Below, piece after piece: positions 48,301-56,807 of a stretch of 64,000 bases of DNA. Made by a program: the position numbers and the translations under genes. This stretch comes from Ancistrus triradiatus (Eukaryota > Chordata > Actinopteri > Siluriformes > Loricariidae): assembly GCA_025084515.1 (NCBI GenBank), contig JAJAGP010001499.1, positions 1 to 64,000 on the forward strand. The letters are read 5' to 3'. The notes below the pieces were generated by a model. It saw nothing but the letters and a program-made list of their open reading frames with translations. It searched no databases and was not told where the DNA came from. Position 1 is the first letter of the stretch, and the number at the start of each line of letters is the position of its first letter.

Positions 48301-51300
48301 GTTATACCATTGCTAAAACAATGGTATATTTAATGTAATGGTGGCCTAATACTTTTACTGTATGTTTTACCATTTAAGGTTCACAAATCTAATAAAAGTA
48401 ACATTCAGTTTTCATATTGCCTTATTATACTGCTTTGCAACCAAATGTTTTGGTAGTGACTGTTTCATTAGGGACAGTTTTAGCTCATTTTGAGAGACAC
48501 TACAAGTTTGAACGGTTTTACACACACAAAGCCTTTTTCTTTTTTCATTAAAACAATAATAAAGTTTTCAATTGAAAAAGAACTGTTTGGTAGTGACAAG
48601 TCATGAAGTAAAACACTGACCTTGAGAATTTGGGACACAGCAATTCAAAACAATGGGACGATGTTTTATCATTGTGCCTTCAACAACTCTTCTAGAAAAC
48701 TACAGTATATAGGTTACCGTATTTTTCGGACTATAAAGGCGCACTTTAATTTTCTCAAAAATCGACAGTGTGCCTTAAAATGCGGTGCGTCTAATGTATG
48801 AATTAATTCTGGTTATGCTTTCTGACCTAGAACCGATTGTAGATGGTAAACGGCGCTCATAAATCTGTCAAAATGTTTTAGCACGGTCTTGGTAGGTTAC
48901 GAAGCTCACAGCCACCGTAGTGCGCATCATCGCGGAGTAATAGTATGTGCTTCAGCATTAGGGTACGTGCATTCATTCATTCATTCATTTTCGAAGCGGA
49001 TTTCAAACCCAACGCTATCAGTCACGCAGTACAACATGGACATAGAGCAGCTGCGAGAGAATTCAACATTAACGAATCAATGGTACGGAAGTGGAGGAAG
49101 CAAGAAGACGCCCTGCGCCAGGTAAAGACCAAACTGAGCTTCCGACGGAACTTAAGAGTTTTGTTTCATTTCCATGCGTCTTATAACCCGGTGCGCTTTA
49201 TGTATGAACATATACCCGTTAGCAGCCGATCATTGATATCGCGCCTTATAATCCGGTGCGCTTTATAGCCCGGAAAATACGGTACTATAAACCATTCATC
49301 CGTTGCACATGGCTGCACAGATTGTGGGCGATAAATTCACAGTGGCACAGAAAGCCATGCCAAAGTGCAGTGTTCTCCTACCCGCTAAGTCTGGCTAAGC
49401 ATCAAGTCTTAAGGTCTATTATAAGATTCCTTATGAGCTGGACAGCAAAATGTGGCCAAGCTACAGCAGCAACAGGTTTTATCAGTCCCTCAGTTATATT
49501 ATTAGATTATTTCTGTTGTTAAGAAAGATAGAGAGTGGAGGAGGAGAGAATGCTGGAATGTTATTGCCCTTTGTTGGATAGGCAGGCTTTAATAAATATT
49601 ATTAGTGATTGTATGGGAGTATGATGATGAAGAGGGAATGTGTGGTGTGCTGGAAGGCTTTCAAAGTGAGTAGAGGCACATAGAGGTTCCCCAGAGGCTC
49701 ATGTAAACCATTCCTCCCTCCTATACAGTTAGATAAGAGGGTGTGAAGACTCAAGAAGCTGACAGATCGAGTCCAAATTGTTTTGCTAGCTGCAGGTTAG
49801 ATAAAATGGGATAAAGGAGCCTTAACTTCAATCACTCAAGATAGACACACACACAAAGTGATCTTCTCAGCACATTACTGACCACAGAGAAGGAAAGACA
49901 GGACTCAGTGCTTACCTCGCTCTTTCTTTTCCTTGGAGAAGGAATCAAACTTTCTTCTTAGAGACTTCCTCATCTTGCGAGTCTCTGGATAAAGAACAAA
50001 GACAGGTTTTATAGACGGTGCAGTAAAAAGGTATTAAAAAGTATTAAGAGATAACTACCAGGAGATACACCCATCACAAATCATAGAGAGGATTCCCATG
50101 CAACCTAGATGATATGGCTTTATGTGGTTTGGAAGATTGCATTAGCCCTTATCCTACCAGATTTCCAGACTTGTAGATTAGATAGACTTGTGCTTAGAAC
50201 TGGCAATTGGGAAAGAACTGGATAAATATAAATGCAATACAAATGTAAACAAGTGTAAATGACTTAATACAACAACAGGAATGGGTGTGATGTTATTCAG
50301 GGGAAAAAGTAAGCAATGGAAGACTGAATAATATTGAATTCTCTTTAATTTATCATATCATAGTCTATATATTGTTATAATTTATTTTCATGTCATTTTA
50401 TAATTTTTTATATTTAGCTTCTGTGTATTTAAACTATTATTGTCATTACATATAACATCTAGGCTGCCCAACGAGGATCGAGTCCCTTTTTGAGTCATGG
50501 TCCTCCCGAGGTTTCTTCCTTATAACGTTTAGGGAGTTTTTCCTTGCCACTGTCACCCAAGGCTTGCTCAATTAGGGCTGTTGGACTAGGTAGCTGTAAA
50601 GCTGCTCCATTGTAAAAAGAGCCATATAAACAAATTTGACTTTTGGTATTTATTATCTGACTGGACCAAAATATGGAGGACAAACTGATCCTGATATGCA
50701 GCACTGTGCAAAAGTCTTAGGCCACCATGAGATTAGATATACCATCAGTTTAGCAATGGTATCATGGCCATATATAATTATTTCCCAGTCTCTTTTAGAA
50801 TAAAACCTGAAAATACAGCACATTTCTGAAAAAACAGAATAATAAAACAACTTCTATAGGTTGCAGTGGCTAGTATTTAGTGTGTTCTACTTGAGCAATA
50901 GCAGCATCTGGCAGCTTTAGGATGCCAAGTTGACCCTCATACAGTCTGAAGAAGCTTGATCAGGAATTGTCTTTTTGGATGGGCAGCAGCCAAGAAACCA
51001 CTTTTTGGAAAGGAAACATGAAAAGTCTAAGATACGCTAAAGCTCACAAAGATTGGAATGAAGATCAGTGGACAAGAGGATTATTATGGCGAGATGAATC
51101 CAAGTTTGAAATTTTTGGGTCCGGTCGTCAACAATATGTTAAATATGGTCATTATACCATTTATAAACAAATCTAATGGTGGCCTAAGACTTCTGCACAG
51201 TACTGTATTCTGCTACTAATCATAGTAGCCCTGCTGATCTACCAGAGCAAGCTGTCCTGGGTCTCATTGGTTGCTATTAAAAACCTGCGTACTGAGGATT

Positions 51301-54300
51301 GTGGAGGAAAAAATCCCAAATGAGGCTTAAGACAATATTAATGAAGTCAAAACATTTCCTGACTAGATGCCCTAGTGACTAGTAGCCTTAAATGTCGCTG
51401 AGAGAGCACTAAATATACATCTTCAAACACAAACCTCTTTGTCTTATTGGGGTCCCTGAATTTGTCCAGCTCACTGGAAGAAAGTCAGATAGCAACAGGG
51501 ATATATTTATTTTTGCCCTGATCTTAGTTTATCATAATCATGTATATTTGAATTATTGATGCACTGAAAGCCAGAATAAGCTTTTTGAGTCAAACGAGTA
51601 CATTTGAGTCAGGTCGTACTATCTACAGTAGTGCTTGAAAGTTTGTGAACCCTTTAGAATTTTCTCTATTTCTGCATAAATATGACCTAAAACATCATCA
51701 GATTTTCACACAAGTCCTAAAAGTAGATAAAGAGAACCCAGTTAAACAAATGAGACAAAAATATTATACTTGATCATTTATTTATTGAGGAAAATGATCC
51801 AATATTACATATTAGTGAGTGGCAAAAGTATGTGAACCTCTAGGATTAGCAGTTGAATTGAAGGTGAAATTAGAGTCAGGTGTTTTCAATCAATGGGATG
51901 CCAATCAGGTGTGAGTGGGCACCCTGTTTTATTTAAAGAACAGGAGATTTCTGAGGAGCTCAGAAAGAGTTGTTGATGCTCATCAGGCTGGAAACAGTTA
52001 CAAAACCATCTCTAAAGAGTTTGGACTCCACCAATCCACAGTCAGACAGATGGTGTACAAATGGAGGAAATTCAAGACCATGGTTACCCTCCCCAGGAGT
52101 GGTCGACCAACAAACATCACTCCAAGAGCAAGGCGTGTAATAATTGGTGAGGTCACAAAGGACCCCAGGGTAACTTCTAAGCAATTGAANNNNNNNNNNN
52201 NNNNNNNNNNNNNNNNNNNNNNNNNNNNNNNNNNNNNNNNNNNNNNNNNNNNNNNNNNNNNNNNNNNNNNNNNNNNNNNNNNNNNNNNNAGTATAATATT
52301 TTTGTCTCATTTGTTTAACTGGGTTCTCTTTATCTACTTTTAGGACTTGTGTGAAAATCTGATGATGTTTTAGGTCATATTTATGCAGAAATATAGAAAA
52401 TTCTAAAGGGTTTCAAGCACCACTGTATATCATGAGAAAGTAGTGACTCATTTGAGTCTCTCTAGTCAGATTTCACATTTTACCAGAACAGACAGCTTTG
52501 TCCCTACAGACTGACGAAAATAACTTGTTGATTTTCACTGATTCAAGTTCAGATACTGCACAAGACGATTTCCCGAGACCGCAAATCAGACAGGGCCCAA
52601 ATCTGAGAGCCACTGCTATGATGTGTCCAGAGGGAGTTCAAGAGATAGAGAAAGAAAGAGAGAGAGGCTCTGACACCACGCTGGGCTTTAAGCATCATGT
52701 GAAGAAGCTTTAGGTGGGGTCACATTCCCATGACTACAGGAAATGAGAATTTATTTCCAAAGTGCTCGTTCCATCCCCCTCTCCACACCCCAAGGCATCA
52801 CATTCTAATCTCCTATAAATGCCACAGTGAGACGGCACAGGGAGAAAGAGTTCACAAGGTATGGCGGGGCGAGAACTCAAAGTGTGGAAGCAATTTTGCC
52901 CAGGAGTGCGAGAAACAAAAACAAAGTCATGTGTGTATGACTTCTCAATAACCCTTACCAATTCTAAAGAATCCGACCGCTGCTAAACAGAAACAGCTAT
53001 GGTTAAACTTCAAATGGCCAAACACTTTCAGCAAGAAATCATCGATCTTCAGATCTTCATGTCATTAATAATCAAAGCACAATGGTGGCTGATGGGAGTG
53101 TGGTAAGATGGTGATGGATGATTATCTCCTTGGGGAAGACCGTTTTCTGTAAATATTCCCACAAAGCTCCCTGTCCCCGTCCCATAGGCGTCAACTGTAG
53201 AGCTGAATTAGAGTTGCTCGCTGAGGGTAAAGTAAAACTCGGTTCCATGGAAGAATGGAACGGTTAATGGAGTCATTTCTTCTAAAATGGCTTAGCACCT
53301 CCCATATGTGACAGGATGCGAAAGAAAATCACATATCCTCCAAATCCCATGGCAAAAGAATATTTTCCGTGACCACTTTATCTGTGGGGAATACACCCTT
53401 AACAGGGCGTCAGTCCATCCCAGAACATGCAATGCAGATATCAATCCAGATTCTGGAGTTGGGCAGCACAAGTACTGCCTGCTGCACCTCTACAGCATTT
53501 AGGAGATGCCCTTATCCAGAGCAACTTAAAATCCAAGTAATTAACAGCTATTGTTGCGCCACCCAACAGTGGCAGCTTGGCAGAGGGGGGATTTGAACTC
53601 AATGTACATTGATGATCCAGTACATTAACCGCTAGGCCACCACAGTCCTCTACATAACTCTACATAAATGCCAGCAGTGAAAGAGCAAAGTGAATGTAGG
53701 CCTCTTGTCGTCATGCTGAAGTTCCAGTGTGGTGTTCAAATATTTGTGAAAGGAACTGTCTCTGACTGAAATGATAGCAGCTCAAGCTTTTGAAAAGACG
53801 CTGGAGCATTATGGGAAATGTAGTGCCTGTAGGAAATCTGCAAATAATGTCCTGTAGTGCTGCTCAGCCATCCATGACTTTGCAGCACCATGATTTTAAT
53901 GGGGCACAGCGACATTTTACAGGGGCACATGCCCCAGAAAAATGGGACTGATGATGCCCCTGGTCACCTAATTACACAGATGTTGTAAAGGAATAGAAAG
54001 TGACTGTGGTAGCCTAGCGGTTAAGGTACTGGACTCTGGACCAGAAGGTTCAGGGTTTAAATCCCACCTCTACCAAGCTGCCACTGTTGGGTTCTTGAGC
54101 AAGACCCTTAACCCACAATTGCTTGGATTGTAAGATTGTATTAATTGGAAGTCACTCTGGATAAGGTGTCTGCTAAATGCTGTAAATGTAAATGTAAAGT
54201 AGTGAGAGTTTCTTGTGAGCTGAGAGTGCATGTAGTTCTTTATACATATTTTTTAATGGCTGTGGTAATCAGAAAGAATCTACGCTTTACGAGCAAGAAC

Positions 54301-56434
54301 TTGATTTTAACATCCCAAGCTTTTTAGATAAAACTCTAAAAATATGGGTAATTGTTTGGAATTTGCTCTCTTTTTCTGCTACAACAGCCTTCACTCTTCT
54401 GATTAGGCTTTGGTTAGATAGATGAAGCATGGCTGTCAGATCAAGCACTGACGCTGAACTGTAAGCTGTAGCTCACTGTTTCATCTCAAAGGTGTTTGGT
54501 GGAGAAAAGCCTGCTGTCAATGTTGGCAAACAGTTTCTTTATTAACTCATCTGGAAATCTATGAAAGTGTCATATTGAGAGTCGTACTGAGCACCGAAAA
54601 CCCAATCTATGCCCCTGTTTCTCTCTGGAGCTTCCGTGTCTTTACGCTTCATAATATGAATCCATTGGCAGTGGATGAAGTAACAGAGCTTGCTAATTAG
54701 AAGTAGTGGAATAAGGAAGAGGAGGTCCTGAGGTTCAAGCCCCAGCTCTGCCATGCTGCCACCATTGGGCCATTGAGCAAAGCCCTTAGCCACAGTTGCT
54801 TCTAAAACTGGATCATCGTCTGCCAGACTGTTTTAATTTTCAATGGGTGTTTCTTTACTTTTGAAAAGGTAATAAAAAGATGCACTCCAGTTCATAACCC
54901 TTCCATGCTATAAGGTCTGGATAGACAGATGGGTTTTAACAGTGCAGTTTTAATGCTATGGCCTGCAATGTTCCACATTCCAGCTTTATGTAACAATTCA
55001 CGTGTCCTGCAATCCACTGTACCCTGAACCCCTCGAGTTTTCTCCACTTTCTCTGTTCATAATTCACACTCTCTCACACACAATCACATAGACACACAGT
55101 GCTTTCAGCTGCTTTCCCCGTCTCTTACCACAATATATTTACTGTCCCTTAGGATTCCTCTGAAGTCTTTGTGGTTTTTGTGTTTACAGGGCTTTCGCAG
55201 CTGTTATCATCTTGGTTCTAGAAATTTCCACATCATTGAAGGTTCAGTCCATAATGGTTCATATGGAAAGTGCAGAATCACACTGCTGGGTTGTGTATAG
55301 GCAGTGGACCACAGACGTCTGTTATCAAACTACACTGCAAACATTCCCTTACACTTAAATGCAGTAAGGAAATGTTTACTAAAGTATCTACAGTACTGTG
55401 AAAATGGCTACCAATAGATTAGATATACCATTGTTTTAGCAAAGGTATAATTATTTCTAAGTCTCTATTAGAACCAGAAAATACAGGAAATGTGTATGCA
55501 GCAGGGGAAATTTTATAACAATTAAATCAATAATTATTGGTGGAAAAAACATTATTTTAACATAATTTGGGATTATCATTCCCACACTTGTGAAGGAGAG
55601 CAAAAGTGTGTCATACCATTTGCTATGCAATGGGGGTCATCTGTAGTTTTATTTTTTTGCTAAAATATTATATTTAAACCATACACTTTCTTTGGTTGTA
55701 ATATTTTTCAGCTTATCAGACACAAACGTCTTTTTTTTTTAACAAAACAACAACAAAAATGACTGTATACCCTTACTTTTAGGGTTGTTGGGACTCAATT
55801 TAAGCCAAGGAACCACTTTTTCAGCAGGGGAACAGGGTGAAAAGATATGCTAAAGCCCACAAAGATTGGAATGAAGACCAGTGGAAGAGAATATTATGGA
55901 GTAACGAATACAAATTTGAAATGTTTGGGTCCAGTCATTGACAATATGTTAGATATTATCATTAAACCATTGCTAAAACAACAAATTGAATGGTGACCTA
56001 AGACTTTTGCACAGCATTTCAGTTAATCATTAACTCACCTTGGAGGATTTCGACATTTTAGTGGATCAAATGATCAAGTATCTCACTGCAGTGTCGTTAA
56101 TCTCATGTTTGAATCCCAAACACAGATACACAGATACTCATTGAGATTGTGCGTCTCTGGGAACCTATGGTGTGTTTGTGTTTTAAATGGGTAGATAAAC
56201 CAGTAGATAAACAGAGGCTTTAAACATGGCACCTTTGGGAATGCTGATCTTGAAATCCAGGTCTCTCTCCTCGAGATGGTAGAGGGCTACCTCCTGCAGA
56301 CGGGCTCGCTCCAGCTCTGACAGGCTCTGGATGGACACCGGCTTCAGCTTTACACTTTGCCCCAACATGGTGGCCCACGTGTCGTCTCCCTGATAGAAAG
56401 AGGAATAGTTTAGGGCTTTCTGAAGCTCTTTAAT
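21019..56434 (-). CDS. RhoGAP of the ARHGAP6/ARHGAP36 family, 5' end missing
   Basis: GTPase-activating protein for Rho-type small GTPases, by family. Coding exons in transcript order (minus): 56434-56233, 49984-49916, 43100-42826, 34387-34186, 30443-30388, 28868-28718, 28524-28376, 26304-26128, 26019-25931, 25309-25113 and 21338-21019; 628 residues visible, phases consistent, GT-AG throughout. Visible in order: VSIQSLSELERARLQEVA (family N-terminal motif), a basic stretch RKMRKSLRRKF, FGIPLSMVIAND, RRGGLSVDSISD, then the RhoGAP domain at about residues 231-430. That domain has SLNPIYRQVPR, arginine finger GIFRVGS (Arg258), LLKEFLRDMPDPLL and NLAVIFGPNLL. The Ser-rich tail ends SSETIV, a class I PDZ-ligand pattern. 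Similarity to recalled human ARHGAP6 is high, but LPRELY, SIGPDQ and GIED resemble ARHGAP36, whose human form has lost the arginine finger. I favour teleost arhgap36 and cannot exclude arhgap6. Exons upstream of 56434 are not found. Confidence 0.9.
21562..23117 (+). mobile_element. Tc1-like transposon, 'gtgcttgaaagtttgtgaac' family, right end truncated
   Basis: Left end tacagtggggcttgaaactt, long inverted repeats and a transposase coding region split into several frames: HTH near 21940-22170, DDE part MVWACFFAASGQDGLPS, and WPSQSPDLNPMEMLWKDLK at about 22720-22780. The outermost bases of the right repeat are replaced by unrelated sequence. Pseudogenised by frameshifts. Lies in the last intron of the RhoGAP gene. 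Confidence 0.8.
23945..24469 (-). mobile_element. Deleted Tc1-like element with ctgcctggccaataaaggt ends
   Basis: Inverted ends ctgcctggccaataaaggt and the complement of tttttttgaccaggcag. The minus strand encodes the transposase C-terminus: WPPQSPDLNPIENLWDVLEE and VETMPQRMHPIIKAKGG. The N-terminal half is missing. Confidence 0.7.
24665..24857 (-). mobile_element. Terminal fragment of the tacagtggtacc inverted-end family
   Basis: The right part reads, as complement, tactgtagtacctcggttct and gaccacctcggaaaatg, matching the left end of the element at 32778. The left part, gaatcactgcatactgaatc, is shared with 5440. No coding remnant. Confidence 0.45.
25113..25309 (-). CDS. RhoGAP exon K: Ser/acidic linker
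   Basis: Encodes GSSVTVEADLGVCRDTQTSL and on to NALRLNTNGK. Low-complexity Ser/Asp-rich linker with no known domain. Acceptor gttacag, donor gtaagt. Confidence 0.85.
25587..25815 (-). mobile_element. Tc1-like half element, 'actgtgcaaaagtcttaggc' family
   Basis: One end, cagtactgtgcaaaagtctt, and a minus-strand coding remnant of a Tc1 transposase (KIGMKISGKEDYGGTNPS, equivalent to KDW..QW..WRDESKF in other copies). The second end is missing. Confidence 0.65.
25931..26019 (-). CDS. RhoGAP exon J: end of GAP domain
   Basis: Encodes VSAELQQEVLMSLIQTDPDV and DYLLRRKL, matching the segment just after the GAP core in ARHGAP6. Acceptor atgcag, donor gtcagc. Confidence 0.9.
26128..26304 (-). CDS. 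RhoGAP exon I: NLAVIFGPNLL
   Basis: Encodes ILGNKMTAANLAVIFGPNLL through IINVTLLLIQHYKYLLT, the C-terminal helices of the GAP domain. Followed by a 108-bp intron that stays open in frame. Acceptor gtttag, donor gtaaga. Confidence 0.9.
26543..28162 (-). mobile_element. Full-length Tc1-like transposon in a RhoGAP intron
   Basis: Both ends present (agtggtgcttgaaagtttgt and its complement at the right), about 1620 bp, with inverted repeats over 200 bp. The minus strand carries broken transposase segments, for example VYKWRKFKTIVTLPRSGQPT and KDPRVTSKQLKASLTLANVN at 27308-27670, and NIPELKLFCTEEW near 26870. Frameshifts make it inactive. It fills most of the intron between exons H and I. Confidence 0.85.
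28376..28524 (-). CDS. RhoGAP exon H: LLYLLPPCNCDTL
   Basis: Encodes LCGSDQLTYLQQLLYLLPP, CNCDTLLRLLNLL and the end SSIGPDQQE. LLPPCNCDTL matches ARHGAP6 exactly, while SIGPD resembles ARHGAP36. Donor gtaaca. Confidence 0.9.
28718..28868 (-). CDS. RhoGAP exon G: LLKEFLRDMPDPLL
   Basis: Encodes LRDDFDSGTDVVLDEEHSVH, then VAALLKEFLRDMPDPLLPRE and LYSAFLHAN. It carries the conserved RhoGAP helix around LLKEFLR. Donor gtacga was chosen because phase 1 here joins the next exon to give a Thr codon in register with the family (NT-L). Confidence 0.9.
28985..29080 (+). mobile_element. Possible end of the tacagtggtacc family
   Basis: Reads tacagtggaaccttggaatt and onward, resembling the left end at 32778 but with little similarity after the first 20 bases. 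Confidence 0.25.
29125..30290 (+). mobile_element. Degraded Tc1-like element with gggtgaatacttatgcaagg end
   Basis: Left end aagtattcaccccatgtgag and right end gtgggtgaatacttatgcaa. The interior carries remnants of a Tc1 transposase (attattaagaaatggaaaga near 29375; agtcaaagcccagatcttaa near 29938, from SQSPDLN). Many stops. Confidence 0.65.
30388..30443 (-). CDS. RhoGAP exon F: arginine finger
   Basis: A 56-nt exon encoding LQTVGIFRVGSSKKRVRQ. The Arg of GIFR (codon on plus bases 30418-30420) is the catalytic arginine finger of RhoGAP domains. Acceptor ttttccag, donor gtgagt. A seven-base A run in the coding strand (SKK codons) is a slippage-prone spot, but the frame is intact. Confidence 0.93.
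30450..32777. other. RhoGAP intron E-F, repeat-poor part
   Basis: No exon and no clearly bounded mobile element in about 2.3 kb, apart from an A run near 30467. Short open frames do not resemble known proteins. Confidence 0.35.
32778..34024 (+). mobile_element. Unclassified DNA transposon with tacagtggtacc ends, carrying a nested Tc1
   Basis: Left terminus acagtggtaccttggttcat and right terminus gcaaagaaccatggtaccac form an inverted pair. A Tc1-like copy (33204-33910) sits inside. Without it, the host element is about 0.54 kb and has no coding remnant, so it is a non-autonomous element. Related ends are at 5330 and 24665. Confidence 0.5.
33204..33910 (+). mobile_element. Tc1-like deleted copy, 'cagtggggcaaaaaaag' family
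   Basis: Left repeat complete (tacagtggggcaaaaaaagt); transposase start MAKTKELLKDTRKKLVDLHQ at about 33573, with frameshifts; then a jump to the right repeat ending tgactaaatactttttcccc. Internally deleted and inactive. Confidence 0.7.
34186..34387 (-). CDS. RhoGAP exon E: start of GAP domain
   Basis: Encodes GGLSVDSISDLVESQSRLLE through SLNPIYRQVPRVMERCCQH. The SVDSI and LSLNPI motifs mark the boundary between regulatory N-terminus and GAP domain in this family. Acceptor cttccag, donor gtaagc. Confidence 0.92.
34460..34545 (+). mobile_element. SINE family 1, 3' fragment
   Basis: Only the body and tail remain (ataactgcttggactgtttg, gtaagtcgctctgaagaagg, tgtaaatgtaaatgctg). Confidence 0.5.
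34570..35157 (+). mobile_element. Deleted Tc1-like element, 'actgtgcaaaagtcttaggc' family
   Basis: Both ends present: acagtactgtgcaaaagtct and its complement at 35135-35155. Interior contains the remnant 'gatatgctaaaactcacaaa' (family KYAKAHKDW region). About 588 bp; not autonomous. Confidence 0.7.
35335..35600 (+). repeat. Interspersed repeat, 'gaaaccttgggaggacca' family
   Basis: Shares ctcaaagcagctttacaac, tggcaaggaaaaactcctta, gaaaccttgggaggacca and gggcagcctagatgttat with copies at 11391 and 50440. Confidence 0.5.
35610..37697. other. RhoGAP intron D-E, part without recognised element
   Basis: AT-rich intron sequence with a short GC-rich patch at about 35610-35760. I find no exon, RNA gene or bounded transposon. 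Confidence 0.35.
37698..38725 (+). mobile_element. Tc1-like deleted copy, 'cagtggggcaaaaaagtatt' family
   Basis: Both ends present, tacagtggggcaaaaaagta and complement. The transposase N-terminal half is readable from MAKTKEL at about 38076. A 113-codon open frame (38288-38629) covers the HTH-to-DDE linker with WSDETKIELFGKNSTRLVWR, then jumps into the right repeat: the C-terminal catalytic part is deleted. About 1028 bp. Confidence 0.8.
38730..42050. other. RhoGAP intron D-E, long part without recognised element
   Basis: About 3.3 kb of AT-rich intron. It contains an AC microsatellite near 40312-40325 and an A/G-rich simple stretch at 41281-41335, but no exon, RNA gene or bounded transposon that I can support. 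Confidence 0.35.
42052..42150 (+). mobile_element. hAT-like terminal fragment 'gggctgcaactaacgattat'
   Basis: Starts agggctgcaactaacgatta and continues with an attaatcg-rich palindromic stretch, the hallmark end of a widespread vertebrate hAT element. The right end is not found. Confidence 0.45.
42826..43100 (-). CDS. RhoGAP exon D: FGIPLSMVIAND segment and Ser-rich linker
   Basis: Encodes PKAFGIPLSMVIANDRAHK, then a variable Ser/Gln-rich linker, and ends SRSHRR exactly at the donor gtgaga. The VIANDRA motif matches ARHGAP6. The terminal RR joins GGLS of the next exon. Confidence 0.87.
43619..43815 (+). mobile_element. Terminal fragment of a 'ggggtgggtattg' element
   Basis: Starts ggggtgggtattggaaagg and continues with multiple cgatac/gatacg motifs (43655-43715). 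This pattern is common to fish hAT-like MITE ends. No right end identified. Confidence 0.4.
44404..44528. repeat. Long imperfect inverted repeat (MITE-like hairpin)
   Basis: The left arm, about 44405-44452 (gaggtcgtgctttaatgtga, gatattggcacggc), pairs with the right arm, about 44480-44527 (cgtgctaatatcttatgtta, aagcaggacctcgagtgcat). The arms are about 47 bp with a loop near 27 bp. Looks like a short MITE or the end of a larger element continuing to the right. Confidence 0.6.
45528..46060 (+). mobile_element. hAT-like fragment with BED-finger remnant
   Basis: Starts agggatgggaatcgagaacc, a known type of fish hAT end. Downstream, the plus strand reads VTYNVCNMVITSEGGSTINM at about 45718-45790, resembling the C..C-x-V..-GGSTTN part of BED-type zinc fingers. 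The frame soon fails. Confidence 0.45.
46080..46536 (-). mobile_element. Fragment of the 'gggttgta' Tc1-like family
   Basis: Shares with 57767-58755 the blocks gtccatcccagatgcctc, gcaacgttttaagtggcatt, tttgtgaatgta and the end cccaactttttctgatttgg. Only the outer part is present. Confidence 0.5.
47922..48364 (-). mobile_element. Deleted Tc1-like element, 'actgtgcaaaagtcttaggc' family
   Basis: Left end acagtactgtgcaaaattct, right end aatggtggcctaatactttt. The interior, on the minus strand, corresponds to the transposase segment around KDW..QW..DESKF. Non-autonomous. Confidence 0.65.
48715..49284 (+). mobile_element. Pogo-like MITE with taccgtatttttcggact ends (copy 2)
   Basis: Inverted ends taccgtatttttcggactat and complement at 49262-49284, about 570 bp. 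The plus strand encodes a helix-turn-helix reading REFNINESMVRKWRKQEDAL at about 49053-49112, the type found at the N-terminus of pogo/Tigger (CENP-B-like) transposases. The same element lies inverted at 17420. A cattcatt microsatellite-like run is inside. Confidence 0.7.
49916..49984 (-). CDS. RhoGAP exon C: basic KSLRRKFDSFSKE segment
   Basis: A 69-nt exon encoding TRKMRKSLRRKFDSFSKEKK, rich in Lys/Arg. It matches the KKSLRKKLDSLGKE region of ARHGAP6. Acceptor atccag, donor gtaagc; phases join exon B and exon D correctly. Confidence 0.85.
50440..50645 (-). repeat. Interspersed repeat, 'gaaaccttgggaggacca' family (inverted copy)
   Basis: As complement it reads gtcaaatttgtttatatggc, then ttgggtgacagtggcaagga, gaaacctcgggaggaccatg and gggcagcctagatgttatat, matching 35335 and 11391. 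Confidence 0.5.
50698..51206 (+). mobile_element. Deleted Tc1-like element, 'actgtgcaaaagtcttaggc' family
   Basis: Both ends present. The interior frame (50967-51176) reads AKAHKDWNEDQWTRGLLWRD then ESKFEIFGSGRQQYV, the segment around the second catalytic Asp of Tc1 transposases. The N- and C-terminal parts are missing. About 509 bp. Confidence 0.75.
51624..52428 (+). mobile_element. Tc1-like transposon, 'gtgcttgaaagtttgtgaac' family, with assembly gap
   Basis: Left end acagtagtgcttgaaagttt, right end tttcaagcaccactgta. The N-terminal HTH of the transposase is readable (VVDAHQAGNSYKTISKEFGL, VYKWRKFKTMVTLPRSGRPT). The rest is replaced by a run of N at 52190-52289, so the true length is unknown; the family is about 1.6 kb. 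Confidence 0.8.
52190..52289. other. Assembly gap (100 N)
   Basis: Exactly 100 N, a conventional placeholder for a gap of unknown size. It lies inside a Tc1 copy whose family has two other copies in this window, which explains why the assembly broke here. Confidence 0.95.
53390..53450 (-). mobile_element. Short L2-type fragment
   Basis: Contains gggaatacacccttaacagg and gtcagtccatcccagaacat, pieces of the L2-type 3' end motif series. Very short. Confidence 0.3.
53491..53648 (-). mobile_element. tRNA-derived SINE, family 1
   Basis: Minus-strand copy: tail tacagcatttaggagatgcc at the left, box B complement gggatttgaactc, head complement ccgctaggccaccacagtcc at the right. Confidence 0.65.
54002..54197 (+). 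mobile_element. tRNA-derived SINE, family 1, full-length
   Basis: Head gactgtggtagcctagcggt, box B cagggtttaaatccc, body acccttaacccacaattgct, and tail ggataaggtgtctgctaaat followed by tgtaaatgtaaatg. Oppositely oriented to the copy 350 bp upstream. Confidence 0.8.
54718..54835 (+). mobile_element. SINE family 1, degraded
   Basis: Box B region aggttcaagccccagctctg and body gccattgagcaaagccctta remain; tail lost. Confidence 0.45.
55391..56017 (+). mobile_element. Deleted Tc1-like element, 'actgtgcaaaagtcttaggc' family
   Basis: Left end acagtactgtgaaaatggct, right end complement aagacttttgcacagc. Interior remnant 'gatatgctaaagcccacaaa', ggaatgaagaccagtgg and gaaatgtttgggtccagtca is the KDW..QW..FGSS part. 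The right end lies about 216 bp from exon B. Confidence 0.7.
56233..56434 (-). CDS. RhoGAP exon B: SLSELER motif (first exon visible)
   Basis: Encodes IKELQKALNYSSFYQG through VSIQSLSELERARLQEVALY and ends DFKISIPK plus one base. Begins in phase 0 after acceptor attttgcag, so at least one earlier coding exon must exist. Donor gtgcca is weak. Confidence 0.85.
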
Positions 56435-56807
56435 CTGCAAAATACATATGAAGTTAAAAAAAGACGAGTGAGTAAAAGAGGGGAAGACTTTTATCAAGCA
56501 ACAAGAGGCGATGACATTTATCAAGCTTCTCAGCTGGATCATTATTGGCTTTGGTGGTTATGTTAGGAACAGTCCATAGTTGTCCAACCTCATCCACCTT
56601 TACCAACTCTGCAATATTTATAATCGATATAAACAAAAAGACAAAAAACCTGATTTAGGTTATAATAAAATATGTTTAAAGCAAGTACTATATAGACTCA
56701 TTGACAAAAAATAACTCACCTAGAAGGAGTTGTTGGAATCAAATGAAACCTTAATGAAACTCTACATATGTGAACGTAATGATGATATTTATAAGTGATT
56801 AGAATAT

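Noticed and set aside
48945..49268. A 107-codon frame that looks like a DNA-binding protein gene
   Set aside because: It lies between the inverted ends of a pogo-like MITE and covers only the transposase helix-turn-helix, so it is a transposon remnant, not a host gene.
51915..52343. A 142-codon frame including undetermined residues
   Set aside because: It is the N-terminus of a Tc1 transposase reading through the 100-N assembly gap into the right inverted repeat; not a real protein.
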